Position numbers and translations under genes: made by a program. From Sphingobacterium multivorum (GTDB taxonomy: Bacteria > Bacteroidota > Bacteroidia > Sphingobacteriales > Sphingobacteriaceae): a stretch of 64,000 nt of DNA. Below, piece by piece: positions 18,828 to 27,144 of the stretch. The notes under the pieces were generated by a model. The model did no database searches, had not been told where the DNA came from, and saw nothing but the letters and a program-made list of their open reading frames with translations. The stretch covers positions 558,001 to 622,000 of the forward strand of contig NZ_UAUU01000009.1 in the NCBI RefSeq assembly GCF_900457465.1, given 5' to 3'. Each line of letters begins with the position of its first letter. The first letter of the stretch is position 1.

Positions 18828-20566
18828 GCATTATCTAAGGTTTATTATTTGTTTTAACTGTTTGATTTTCATATATTTATAGTGTAAACAAAAAGGATAT
18901 ATGCCATCTCAAAGAGCTACTTTTAAGCCTTACTATCAGGACCAGATCATGGCCATTCCTCCAACTTTGGACGAACTGGTGTCCAAAGGTCATCCGGTAC
19001 GTATCGTTAACGATGTAATCAACCGGATCAACATCCCAGTCCCTATTGGACGCTTATAAGATAAAAGGCTGCTCCCAGTTATCATCCGCAGATGTTGTTG
19101 AAAGTTTTGGTGTTTGGCTACGTAAGCAATGTCTACAGCAGTCGCAAATTGGAAACGGCGTGCCGGGAGAACATCAATTTCATGTGGCTGAGCGGCATGA
19201 GCTATCCCGACCACAATACCATCAACAGATTTCGAGGCGTTCGTTTGAAAGAAGCACTTCGTAGTGTATTTGAAGAAGTTGTCAAACTCCTATCCGAAGA
19301 AGGTCTGCTGAGTATAGAAGATGTTTACACCGATGGCACCAAGATTGAAGCCAATGCTAACAAATACACCTTTGTCTGGAAAAAAGCTATCCAGACCAAT
19401 AAGGAGAAGATGAAAGCTGCCTTAAAAAGATATTTGGGAATACGCCCAAAGTATCGCCAAAGCAGAGGACAACCTTCCGGAACCTCCCGATCTGACAACA
19501 ATTGACCGCGAAAAAGTTCAGGCTACGGTCGATAACCTGAACCGGGTCTTGTCCGATAAACCTTCGGTAAGCAAGAAGATGAGGGCAAAGTTGCGCTATG
19601 CGACTAAAAACTACCCGGCCAAGATTGTTCAATATGAAGAGCAGGAAGTAACGCTTGGAGATAGAAATAGTTATAGCAAGACAGATCCCGATGCTACTTT
19701 TATGCGCATGAAAGAGGATCATATGAAAAATGGCCAGCTCAAAACCAGGTTATAACATTCAGATATCTACTTCCAATCAATACATCGTCAATTACACCAT
19801 ACATCCCAACCCCACAGATACCACAACGCTACCCGGTCATCTGGCACAACATGAGGCGAGCTTTGGGGAAATACTGAAACCATTACCGCAGATGCTGGCT
19901 ATGGCAGCCAGGAGAACTATGCGTTACTAGAAGGGAAAAACATTGGGGCCTATGTGAAATATGGTATGTTTGACAAGGAGCAGAAAAAGAGTTATTCGGG
20001 CAAGAAGCCATTCTCCGTTGATAAACTACATTATAACCCTGCAAAAGATTGCTATATCTGTCCAATGGGACAGGAAATGAACTGCATAGGTCTATTTACA
20101 CAAAAGACCTCCACAGGTTTCGAGCAAAAAATAAAAAGATATCAGGCAAAAAACTGCACAAACTGCCCATTGAACGGTGCTTGCCACAAATCACAGGGCA
20201 ATAGAATCATCCAGATAAATGAACAGCTTGAGGCTTATAAAGATAGAGCATACGGATTGCTTAACAGCGATGTCGGTATAGCCAAAAGAAAACAGCGATG
20301 TCACGATGTCGAACCAGTCTTTGGAAACATAAAACAGAACCACGGGTTCCGAAGATTTATGCTCCGCGGTAAGGAAAAAGTGTCCATAGAATGGGGGTTA
20401 TTGGCTATAGCGCAAAATCTAAGGAAAAAAGCAGCTTAAAAAGCTACTTTTTGTTCTTTTTCTTCCCAAATGAACAGTTCTGTGAAATAATCAACAAACA
20501 ACTCACAAATCTATCGCATAGCCATATTTAATAAAAAAGCTGCCTCAATAAATTTGAGACAGCTTC
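18796..20566 (+). mobile_element. IS1182-family insertion sequence
   Basis: About 1.77 kb. The imperfect inverted ends share GA(G/A)GCTGTCTCAAA: the left end starts at 18796, the right end is the complement ending at 20566. Each end is also flanked by an A or T run and forms a terminator-like hairpin. One transposase gene fills the interior. A target duplication could not be identified because both flanks are homopolymeric (AAAAAAA / TTTTTTT). Confidence 0.8.
18901..20439 (+). pseudogene. IS1182-family transposase, frameshifted
   Basis: Translated in pieces it gives a continuous IS1182-type DDE transposase: RATFKPYYQDQIMAIPPTLDELV at the N-terminus, MSYPDHNTINRFRG, a DVYTDGTKIEANANKYTFVW segment with the first Asp, TITADAGYGSQENY with the second Asp, a Cys-rich CTNCPLNGACH region, and DVEPVFGNIKQNHGFRRF with the Glu. 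Breaks occur near 19050-19085 (one or more), at the A-run 19424-19428 (extra A), at the A-run 19741-19744 (extra A) and near 19865-19870. As it stands no full-length transposase can be made. The neighbouring pfkA carries the same kind of damage, so sequence error is a serious alternative to true decay. Confidence 0.88.
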
Positions 20567-20674
20567 TTTTTTTATGCCTTGTGTTTCTTGATTTGTTCAA
20601 ATTCTTTGTAAAGGCCTGATACCCGAACGGTCATATTCCATAAGCGTACATGAGCTCCATATCAATCCCAGTTG

Positions 20675-21121
20675 TTATTTAAGCAAATTATTGCGGTATT
20701 CTTCAGATACCGGCGGCAACTGAATGGCCTGACCAGCTTTGGCCATCGAGTCCGCAAAATGATTCGTATTGCTGATCGCCTGTTCATATGCCTTAATAAC
20801 CTGTTCCGATAGGTGTAGGACCTTTGGATCTTTAAGATCAACACGGTATTGATTATTTTCCAGTGTAACATGCTGATAAAAACGATATGCCGCAGCCTTT
20901 AGTTGACCCAGCTCCTGTTGTGACAACTGATCGATCCGGGCATTAGGCGGCAACGTAACATCGATAAATGTCGTGTCTTTAGCCAATTGATCAATCGGGT
21001 GATCCAAAGGTATGGCATGCAACGCCTCTAGGTTGACAACAGGAATTCCCTTATCTTGATCGCCACCGCAGGAAGCAATCACCGTCCCCAAGAATATACC
21101 CAAAATTACTGTTTTCTTCAT
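20675..21121 (-). CDS. Hypothetical lipoprotein
   Basis: 148 residues with a lipoprotein signal (MKKTVILGIFLGTVIASC, Cys18 in IASC). The mature part is hydrophilic with predicted helices (QLSQQELGQLKAAAYRFYQHV). I recognise no family. It is monocistronic: the IS1182 element lies downstream and the TlpA-like gene's terminator lies upstream. The likely location is the periplasmic face of a membrane; function unknown. Confidence 0.75.
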   Translation of the reverse strand: MKKTVILGIFLGTVIASCGGDQDKGIPVVNLEALHAIPLDHPIDQLAKDTTFIDVTLPPNARIDQLSQQELGQLKAAAYRFYQHVTLENNQYRVDLKDPKVLHLSEQVIKAYEQAISNTNHFADSMAKAGQAIQLPPVSEEYRNNLLK

Positions 21122-21446
21122 CTTTACAATTTTATAACCCCAATAGCGCTAGAAATCCCATTGATCACCATGTTTAAATACCTAGGATTCATCATCCCTA
21201 ATCCCGCTGTTACGAGGATATGGCGGTTTCATGAAATCATTCGCTAGAGCAGCAGACGAAGTTAGCGAATTCATTCAATGTTTTGCAGTCGTCACGCTAT
21301 TCCCCTTTTAGAGTCGTCAATTAGTCGCGGCGCCAAAAAGCGATTGGATGAGGACGACTATAAAAAGAAACCCCTAATTGCAGACTCAGTTCACATGAGT
21401 ATAACAATTAGGGGTTATTCATGCCCAATGGCAACTAAATATCAGT
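21122..21446. other. Intergenic region, no gene seen
   Basis: 325 bases between the hypothetical lipoprotein and the TlpA-like gene. The only feature I can support is the terminator at 21369-21416. An open frame on the plus strand through 21278-21529 crosses that terminator and the TlpA 3' end and has no protein-like character. Confidence 0.5.
21369..21416 (-). terminator. Rho-independent terminator of the TlpA-like gene
   Basis: Perfect 12-bp inverted repeat (AACCCCTAATTG / CAATTAGGGGTT) with a 24-base loop; in the minus direction it is followed by TCTTTTTA. It lies 30 bases after the stop of the TlpA-like gene. Confidence 0.85.
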
Positions 21447-22586
21447 TTACTTTAGCAATTCAGCTAACTTCGCATCCAAAGCCTCACCTCTTAAATTTGA
21501 TGCGACAATTTTACCAGAAGGATCAATGAGGAAGTTTTGCGGAATACCACGTACTTCGTACAATTTTACCGGAGCTGATTTCCAGCCCTGTAGATCTGAA
21601 ACGTGTGGCCATTGTTGTAAATTATCATCATGGATAGCTTTCACCCAAGCATCTTTTTTACCGGGATTGTCTAAAGAAACACCAAACACGGTAAATCCTT
21701 TATCTTTAAATTTATTGAAAGCCGCAACGACATTCGGGTTCTCATGACGACAAGGACCACACCAACTTGCCCAAAAATCCAACAAAACATATTTTCCTCT
21801 TAAGGAAGATAAGGAAATATTCTTTCCTGTTGTGTCTGGCAATGTGAAATCAGGAGCTACCGAACCAACAGCTACTGCTTTCAATTTCTGGATACGCTCA
21901 GCCAATTCCTTCCCTTTTTCAGAATCTTTCAGTTCAGGAGACATTTTCTCAAAAGAAGCTACATATTCATTGACGTTTTCACCGCTGACATTCTCAGACA
22001 ACAAATCCAACGTATACCAGCTTTTTGGGTTTTTGTTAATAAATTCAGCATCTGCTTTTTCCATTTTTTCGGAAATCTCACCAGCTTGTTTTTGTAAGCC
22101 TTCGATGAATTTAGGATCCTGTTTTTGCGTCTCCGAAGCCGCATAATATTGTTGGTTCAATGCCTCGAACGCATCCGTATGCGGTTTCACAAAAGCCTTG
22201 TACTGCGTCAGATCGTCATTAAGCGCCGTACCTGAGACCGTTGCATTTTTAAACCCTTTGGTAGCATCGACTTTGATAACGCCTTTAGAAAGATATAACT
22301 GTGCTGTCTCAGGTTGCTTTTGACTATTTCTAAGTTCTGCAAAAGTTAAGCCCTCCGGCGAATAGATCATCATACCTTTTGTTGGTGTAGCTACCTGTCC
22401 GTTGAACTTAAATTCGCCTTTTACGACCGTTGCTGAATCAGTCTGACGAGTGCCATTCGCAGCATACTGCATAAACACTTTCGCTTTGTCTGACGTCGTG
22501 TTTACTTTTCCTGTAACCGTGAAGCTTTCTTGTGCCATTAACAAGGCTGGTAAAAAGCTTAAACCCATTAATATTCCCTTTTTCAT
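21447..22586 (-). CDS. TlpA-like thioredoxin-family thiol-disulfide reductase with DUF4369 domain
   Basis: 379 residues from MKKGILMGL (an upstream in-frame ATG at 22616 would spoil the signal peptide). Signal peptide to about residue 19, an N-terminal DUF4369-like beta domain (FTVTGKVNTTSDKAKVFMQY), a helical middle rich in Lys/Glu, then a thioredoxin-fold domain beginning VAPDFTLPDTTGKNISLSSLRGK with the active site FWASWCGPC (Cys276, Cys279). These periplasmic reductases serve cytochrome c maturation or general thiol repair. It is the last gene in the run LemA, TPM, TPM, TlpA but has its own terminator. Confidence 0.9.
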   Translation of the reverse strand: MKKGILMGLSFLPALLMAQESFTVTGKVNTTSDKAKVFMQYAANGTRQTDSATVVKGEFKFNGQVATPTKGMMIYSPEGLTFAELRNSQKQPETAQLYLSKGVIKVDATKGFKNATVSGTALNDDLTQYKAFVKPHTDAFEALNQQYYAASETQKQDPKFIEGLQKQAGEISEKMEKADAEFINKNPKSWYTLDLLSENVSGENVNEYVASFEKMSPELKDSEKGKELAERIQKLKAVAVGSVAPDFTLPDTTGKNISLSSLRGKYVLLDFWASWCGPCRHENPNVVAAFNKFKDKGFTVFGVSLDNPGKKDAWVKAIHDDNLQQWPHVSDLQGWKSAPVKLYEVRGIPQNFLIDPSGKIVASNLRGEALDAKLAELLK

Positions 22587-22660
22587 AATTATATACTTCC
22601 CATAAATGTAAAACATTTCCGTTTCACTGTCGTCCTATTTAACATTATTTAGCAAAGATG

Positions 22661-23467
22661 TTACCAACGTCCGGAAGCACCGCCACCACCAAAATCACCG
22701 CCACCGAAACCGCCAAATCCGCCACCAGAGCCTCCGCCGAAGCCACCGCCGCCACCTCGGCCGCCACCGCCGCCAAGACCATTCAGCAATGTCCACCAAA
22801 AGATATCAGAAGCGCCGCGTCCATTCATCACACGGCCACCACCGCCACCACCTCGTCCACCGCGATTGGAGAAAAGAACAACCAAGACTATCACAATAAT
22901 AACAACAAACATCACCGAACCTGATCCCTTTCCTTTCGGTTGTTTTGGATCAGCTTTGTACTCACCTTTTGTGTAGGAAATTAAGGAACTGGTCGCATCG
23001 TCCACTCCTTTGTAGTAATCGCCCTGACGAAAAGCCGGCTTGATATCATTTTCAATAATACGATATGCAATGGCATCCGGGACAGCGCCCTCTATGCCAT
23101 AACCTGTTTGAATAGTCACCGCCCGATCTCCCAGAGCGACCAACAACAGAATACCGTTATTATACTTTTTATTCCCAATACCCCATTTTTTCGCTAAACG
23201 AACCGCATAATCAGAAATATCATAGCCACCGGTAGAATTCATCATAACCACTGCAATCTGCGTAGATGCGGAATCCTCAAATGCCAATAGCTTCTGCTCC
23301 AATAATTGCTTCTGACTTGCGGTCAATGTGTTTGTATAATCATTGACAAGCCTATTTGATGTTTCTGGGAAATCTTGACCCAATACTGTGGCTACCGACA
23401 GCAAACAAAGCAACATAGCCATAGCAGGGATCCGAACCCGAGAAAATAATCTCGATACAAATTTCAT
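22661..23467 (-). CDS. TPM-domain membrane protein with glycine-rich tail (YgcG family)
   Basis: 268 residues: signal peptide (about 1-30), a TPM domain at about 33-160 (NDYTNTLTASQKQLLEQKL, DSASTQIAVVMMNSTGG, KWGIGNKKYNNGILLLVAL, IQTGYGIEGAVPDAIA), one membrane helix at about 184-200 (VMFVVIIVIVLVVLF), then a tail made almost wholly of Gly with Phe/Ser/Arg. TPM domains are found in photosystem II repair proteins and in many bacterial envelope proteins of unknown activity. It follows a second, shorter TPM gene and LemA, a very common trio in bacteria. Confidence 0.9.
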   Translation of the reverse strand: MKFVSRLFSRVRIPAMAMLLCLLSVATVLGQDFPETSNRLVNDYTNTLTASQKQLLEQKLLAFEDSASTQIAVVMMNSTGGYDISDYAVRLAKKWGIGNKKYNNGILLLVALGDRAVTIQTGYGIEGAVPDAIAYRIIENDIKPAFRQGDYYKGVDDATSSLISYTKGEYKADPKQPKGKGSGSVMFVVIIVIVLVVLFSNRGGRGGGGGGRVMNGRGASDIFWWTLLNGLGGGGGRGGGGGFGGGSGGGFGGFGGGDFGGGGASGRW

Positions 23468-23621
23468 CCTATAATTCTCTTTTATTCATTTTTATTTGCC
23501 TTGAGCAGTTTTCATGCAAATGGCGTTCGGTGAATCCCGAAATCGGGTTTATCACGATCTTTATCAGTTTATTTGTGAGACAGGAAATAGCTTTTCGGGA
23601 CTGTTTCTAGTCACTTAACAA

Positions 23622-24050
23622 CTAACGGTCTCCAAAAACAATATCATTTGGAAGCTCGTTGATGTCATCGTGTTCACGCGGGAAGAATTTTGCCAATTGT
23701 TTACCCGCATGTTCGATCCCCTTGACCAAGCCCTCAACAATGCGATCCACCCGAAACTCCGCCACCATTAGATCTTTGGTACTGTTCCAAAAATCACCTT
23801 CTACACGTTGGTGAATTCCCTTATCGCCGATAATGGAAAATTTATGGTCTTCCAGCGCGATATAGATAAGAACACCATTTTTCAATGTAGTCTTATGCAT
23901 GCCCAATTTGGAAAAATAATAGGTTGCACGATCATGTACCTCGTCGGGGCAATGATTTTCGACCACTACACGAATCTCACCAGAAGTCTCATTTTCAGCT
24001 ACATTAATAGCGTGAACGATCTTCTCTTGTTCTTCAGAATTTAATGCCAT
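23622..24050 (-). CDS. TPM-domain protein, short form
   Basis: 142 residues from MALNSEEQ (24050); an in-frame ATG eight codons upstream (24074) is possible but adds an unconserved MECKRIQT. It is a soluble TPM domain with no signal peptide: HAINVAENETSGEIRVVVENHCP, YFSKLGMHKTTLKNGVLIYIALED, FSIIGDKGIHQRVEGDFW. The N-terminal half of the larger TPM protein next to it has the same fold, so this is a paralogue kept on the cytoplasmic side. It lies between LemA and the larger TPM gene. Confidence 0.85.
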   Translation of the reverse strand: MALNSEEQEKIVHAINVAENETSGEIRVVVENHCPDEVHDRATYYFSKLGMHKTTLKNGVLIYIALEDHKFSIIGDKGIHQRVEGDFWNSTKDLMVAEFRVDRIVEGLVKGIEHAGKQLAKFFPREHDDINELPNDIVFGDR

Positions 24051-24140
24051 AGTTTGTATACGTTTGCACTCCAAAACTAGATTACCATACCGGTTATTCC
24101 AGATTCAAAGGGTCTAAACTAATTAAAACACGATAAAAAA

Positions 24141-24177
24141 ATGGATGATGTGCTTCTACGAAAGCCGCATCATCCAT
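24141..24177 (-). terminator. Rho-independent terminator of lemA
   Basis: ATGGATGATG / CATCATCCAT 10-bp inverted repeat with a 17-base loop. In the minus direction the stem is followed by TTTTTT. It lies 29 bases after the LemA stop. Confidence 0.8.
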
Positions 24178-24205
24178 CATCCTGTTCATTCCTAACAATT
24201 TGCTG

Positions 24206-24790
24206 TTAGAATGATACCGTTGGCGCTTTATCCGAACCTGGGGCCGCAGTAAATGTACCTTTTGCCTTAAATCCGAACATCCCCGCCATTAAATTATTCG
24301 GGAAGCTACGTACGGTGGTATTATATTGCTGTACCGCTTCATTGTAAGATCTACGTTCTGTTGAAATACGATTTTCAGTACCTTCCAGCTGTGCTTGTAA
24401 TTCCAAAAAGTTCTGATTGGCTTTCAAATCAGGATAAGCTTCAACAGACGCCAAAAGACGACTCAACGAACCGCTGAATTCATCCTGAACTTTTTGAAAC
24501 TTGGCAATATTCTCCTCAGACAAGTCATCGGCATTAATCGTCACCGAAGTAGCTTTAGCTCGTGCCTCTACAACAGCTGTCAATGTACTTTCTTCGTGTT
24601 TTGCCGCTCCTTTTACCGTATTAACCAAATTTGGAACTAGATCCGCACGACGTTGATACGCATTTTCAACTTGTGCCCATTTTCCTTTAACATTCTCATC
24701 TTGTGAGACCATCGTATTGTAGCCACAGGAGTTTAATGATACTAATGCAAATAAACCACATAGGGCGACCAAAAATCTTTTAATTTTCAT
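24206..24790 (-). CDS. lemA: LemA family protein
   Basis: 194 residues. N-terminal membrane anchor that also reads as a lipoprotein signal (LVSLNSC, Cys22), then the LemA core: GYNTMVSQDENVKGKWAQVENAYQRRADLVPNLV, QDEFSGSLSRLLASVEAYPDLKANQNF, AQLEGTENRISTERRSYNEAVQQYN. The ENAYQRRxDLVPNLV motif identifies the family. LemA proteins have an N-out membrane topology and no established biochemical function, but are repeatedly found next to TPM proteins as here. Confidence 0.93.
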   Translation of the reverse strand: MKIKRFLVALCGLFALVSLNSCGYNTMVSQDENVKGKWAQVENAYQRRADLVPNLVNTVKGAAKHEESTLTAVVEARAKATSVTINADDLSEENIAKFQKVQDEFSGSLSRLLASVEAYPDLKANQNFLELQAQLEGTENRISTERRSYNEAVQQYNTTVRSFPNNLMAGMFGFKAKGTFTAAPGSDKAPTVSF

Positions 24791-24949
24791 TGTTCAAAGA
24801 ATTAAATACTATTCAAATTATACGGTTACACTATCAAAGCATATACCAAGCTCTTACTAAGATAAGAATATTTTTATTTCCAAATCTCCAAATAGCCAAT
24901 ATTCATTAACTTTGTCCCGGTTTTGGGATAAAAACCCAGCCCTTATACT

Positions 24950-26494
24950 ATGCAAAAAGAAATTGAAATTGCGATACTTCCAGAAAGAATCGAGGACGAT
25001 CAGTATATTCTACAGCAAGGGATCAAAGCCCTGAAAGTCCAACCTCAACAAGTCAAAGGTTATAAAATCCGCAAACGTTCCATTGATGCCCGAAGCAAGC
25101 AGGTTGTTTATCGAGCTCGGGTTATTTACTACATTGACGAGCTTCCTGTTCCAGAAATCTACGAAAATAATTTTAAGTCCGTTAAAGACGGAAAACCCGT
25201 TATTATTATTGGCGCGGGCCCTGCCGGCCTGTTTGCAGCAATACGCTGTATTGAACGTGGTCTCAAACCAATTGTAATCGAACGCGGTAAAAAGGTCCAA
25301 GACCGTAGACGCGATCTAGCTAAGTTGAACCGGGAAGGCATCGTAAACCCTGAGTCAAACTACTGCTTTGGCGAAGGTGGAGCTGGAACGTACTCAGACG
25401 GAAAATTATATACACGTTCCAATAAGCGAGGTGACGTAGACAAAGTACTCAGACTTTTCGTTTCCCATGGGGCAACGACGGATATTCTGGTCAATGCGCG
25501 CCCACATATCGGTACAAATAAATTGCCGCATATTATTGAAGCCATGCGCGAGAGCGTCCTTGAATTTGGGGGCGAATTTCATTTTGACCAACGTGTCGAT
25601 GACATTTTAGAATCCTTCGGTCAAGTACGCGGTGTCAAATTAGCCAATGGTGAAGAAATTAAGGCAGATCATGTCATTGTAGCAACAGGGCACTCTGCGC
25701 GGGATATTTTCGAGCTTTTTCATCGCAACAATTGGCTGATCGAAGCCAAAGCATTTGCTTTGGGCGTGCGTATCGAGCACCCGCAGGCAATCATTGATCA
25801 GGCGCAATACCACTGCCAGGTAAGAAGCGAGCATTTGCCGCCAGCCTATTATAGCCTGGTTGAACAGGTGAATGACCGTGGTGTATTTTCATTCTGCATG
25901 TGCCCAGGCGGCGTCATTGCTCCCTGTGCAACAGATTTAGATGAAATCGTTGTCAACGGATGGTCACCATCCAAACGAAATAATCCGCACGCCAATTCAG
26001 GCACCGTTATTCAGATCAACCTTGAGGACGTTGCCAATGCACATAAGGATCCATTTGCATTACTGAATTTTCAGAAAGAGATCGAACGAAAGGCTTTTGC
26101 CGTAGGTGGCGGTAAGCTCGTTGCTCCGGCGCAACGCATGGTCGACTTTGTCGAAGGACGTGTATCTATGGATCTGCCAGAAAACTCGTACAAGCCCGGA
26201 ACAGCATCTGCAGATCTCACCGAAGTGCTACCTGTTTTTGTTCACGAAGCATTACGCGGTGCGTTGCCCATCTTTGGCAAAAAGATGAAAGGGTATTATA
26301 CCAATGAAGCCATTTTAGTCGGTGTAGAGTCACGTACATCTTCACCGATTCGGATTCCTAGAAATAAAGAAGATTTACAACACCCTCAGGTCAAAGGACT
26401 TTACCCTTGTGGTGAAGGGGCAGGTTATGCCGGCGGTATCATTTCGGCGGCTATAGACGGTATTAATTGTGTTGATGCGATCAATTTAAGTTAA
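24950..26494 (+). CDS. NAD(P)/FAD-dependent oxidoreductase (COG2509-like)
   Basis: 514 residues. An N-terminal 80-residue RNA-binding-like domain (KALKVQPQQVKGYKIRKRSIDAR) precedes a Rossmann FAD-binding motif PVIIIGAGPAGLFAAIRCIERG at about 83-104, the segment NYCFGEGGAGTYSDGKLYTR, and a C-terminal FAD motif GLYPCGEGAGYAGGIISAAIDG. This matches the widespread uncharacterised dehydrogenase family annotated as FAD-dependent or HI0933-like. The substrate is unknown. It stands alone, followed directly by tRNA-Gly; a -7-like TAACTTTG lies at 24907-24914. Confidence 0.88.
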   Translation: MQKEIEIAILPERIEDDQYILQQGIKALKVQPQQVKGYKIRKRSIDARSKQVVYRARVIYYIDELPVPEIYENNFKSVKDGKPVIIIGAGPAGLFAAIRCIERGLKPIVIERGKKVQDRRRDLAKLNREGIVNPESNYCFGEGGAGTYSDGKLYTRSNKRGDVDKVLRLFVSHGATTDILVNARPHIGTNKLPHIIEAMRESVLEFGGEFHFDQRVDDILESFGQVRGVKLANGEEIKADHVIVATGHSARDIFELFHRNNWLIEAKAFALGVRIEHPQAIIDQAQYHCQVRSEHLPPAYYSLVEQVNDRGVFSFCMCPGGVIAPCATDLDEIVVNGWSPSKRNNPHANSGTVIQINLEDVANAHKDPFALLNFQKEIERKAFAVGGGKLVAPAQRMVDFVEGRVSMDLPENSYKPGTASADLTEVLPVFVHEALRGALPIFGKKMKGYYTNEAILVGVESRTSSPIRIPRNKEDLQHPQVKGLYPCGEGAGYAGGIISAAIDGINCVDAINLS

Positions 26495-26512
26495 TATTTT
26501 TTGCTTTTCCTC

Positions 26513-26543
26513 TTGCAGAATACGAATAAATGCCTTACTTTTG
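26513..26543 (+). promoter_or_regulatory. Promoter of tRNA-Gly
   Basis: TTG at 26513-26515, 20-base spacer, TACTTTTG at 26536-26543. It ends 10 bases before the tRNA 5' end. Confidence 0.75.
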
Positions 26544-26553
26544 TAACATCAAC

Positions 26554-26626
26554 GCGAAAGTAGCTCAGTTGGTAGAGCACAACCTTGCCAAGGTTGGGGT
26601 CGCGAGTTCGAATCTCGTCTTTCGCT
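26554..26626 (+). tRNA. tRNA-Gly (GCC anticodon)
   Basis: Cloverleaf of 73 bases without encoded CCA. Acceptor GCGAAAG pairs with CTTTCGC, D-arm GCTCAGTTGGTAGAGC, anticodon stem CAACC/GGTTG with loop TTGCCAA (anticodon GCC), T-arm CGCGAGTTCGAATCTCG. A strong terminator follows. Confidence 0.97.
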
Positions 26627-26627
26627 C

Positions 26628-26658
26628 AAAAAAGCTTCCAAAATTTGGAAGCTTTTTT
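26628..26658 (+). terminator. Rho-independent terminator after tRNA-Gly
   Basis: Perfect 15-bp inverted repeat (AAAAAAGCTTCCAAA / TTTGGAAGCTTTTTT) with a single-base loop centre, beginning 2 bases after the tRNA. Confidence 0.92.
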
Positions 26659-26809
26659 CGTTTAATAGTGCTCTGTTATTCCCTACATTTCAGCCCTTCA
26701 TCACCTTTATCTTTGTTTGATTTTAACTAAAATTGCCGAAAAAATTATTAGCACAATTTAAAGCAAGTACCAAGAACGGATTAGTTTCAACGTTGGTTCC
26801 ATTCGAAGC

Positions 26810-26864
26810 TTCCTCGGTGCTTCTTCGGAGCTTGTTCGGTACTTGTTCGGTGCTTCTTCGGTTG
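26810..26864. repeat. Tandem repeat, five units of 11 bp
   Basis: Five consecutive 11-base units of the form TT(C/G)(T/C)TCGG(T/A)(G/A)C: TTCCTCGGTGC, TTCTTCGGAGC, TTGTTCGGTAC, TTGTTCGGTGC, TTCTTCGGTTG. It lies in a 485-base gene-free stretch between the tRNA-Gly terminator and the sufD terminator. An open frame over it on the minus strand (26758-27039) has no protein-like features and is not called. The rest of that stretch shows nothing else. Confidence 0.8.
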
Positions 26865-27086
26865 TGAGCGAACAAATAGCGTTGTAGCTCCGATTAAGAT
26901 CCGTTGTTATACCGTGAAAATGACGAAGTTGATATCCAAAATTACTAGGGTCTACCCTACAGCAAACAATGATAACTTTAAGCGCTTCTCCCAATACGAT
27001 TAAACGCTCTTCCGTCCAAGCAAGAGCAACAAGACGCAACTTGGCGCTTGATACGAAGGCTATGATGTATTGGTCTATGAAAAAAA

Positions 27087-27115
27087 ATGGCGTTTACCTA
27101 TTCAGTAAACGCCAT
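27087..27115 (-). terminator. Rho-independent terminator of the suf operon
   Basis: ATGGCGTTTAC / GTAAACGCCAT perfect 11-bp stem, 7-base loop, followed in the minus direction by TTTTTTT. It lies 30 bases after the sufD stop. Confidence 0.9.
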
Positions 27116-27144
27116 ATTTAAAAGCTATATGATCCTAAATGGAT

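Noticed and set aside
21278-21529. 83-residue open frame on the plus strand
   Set aside because: It crosses a terminator and the 3' end of the TlpA-like gene and has no protein-like features.
26758-27039. 93-residue open frame on the minus strand
   Set aside because: It covers the 11-bp tandem array and has no recognisable domain, signal peptide or start context; it is explained by the repeat.
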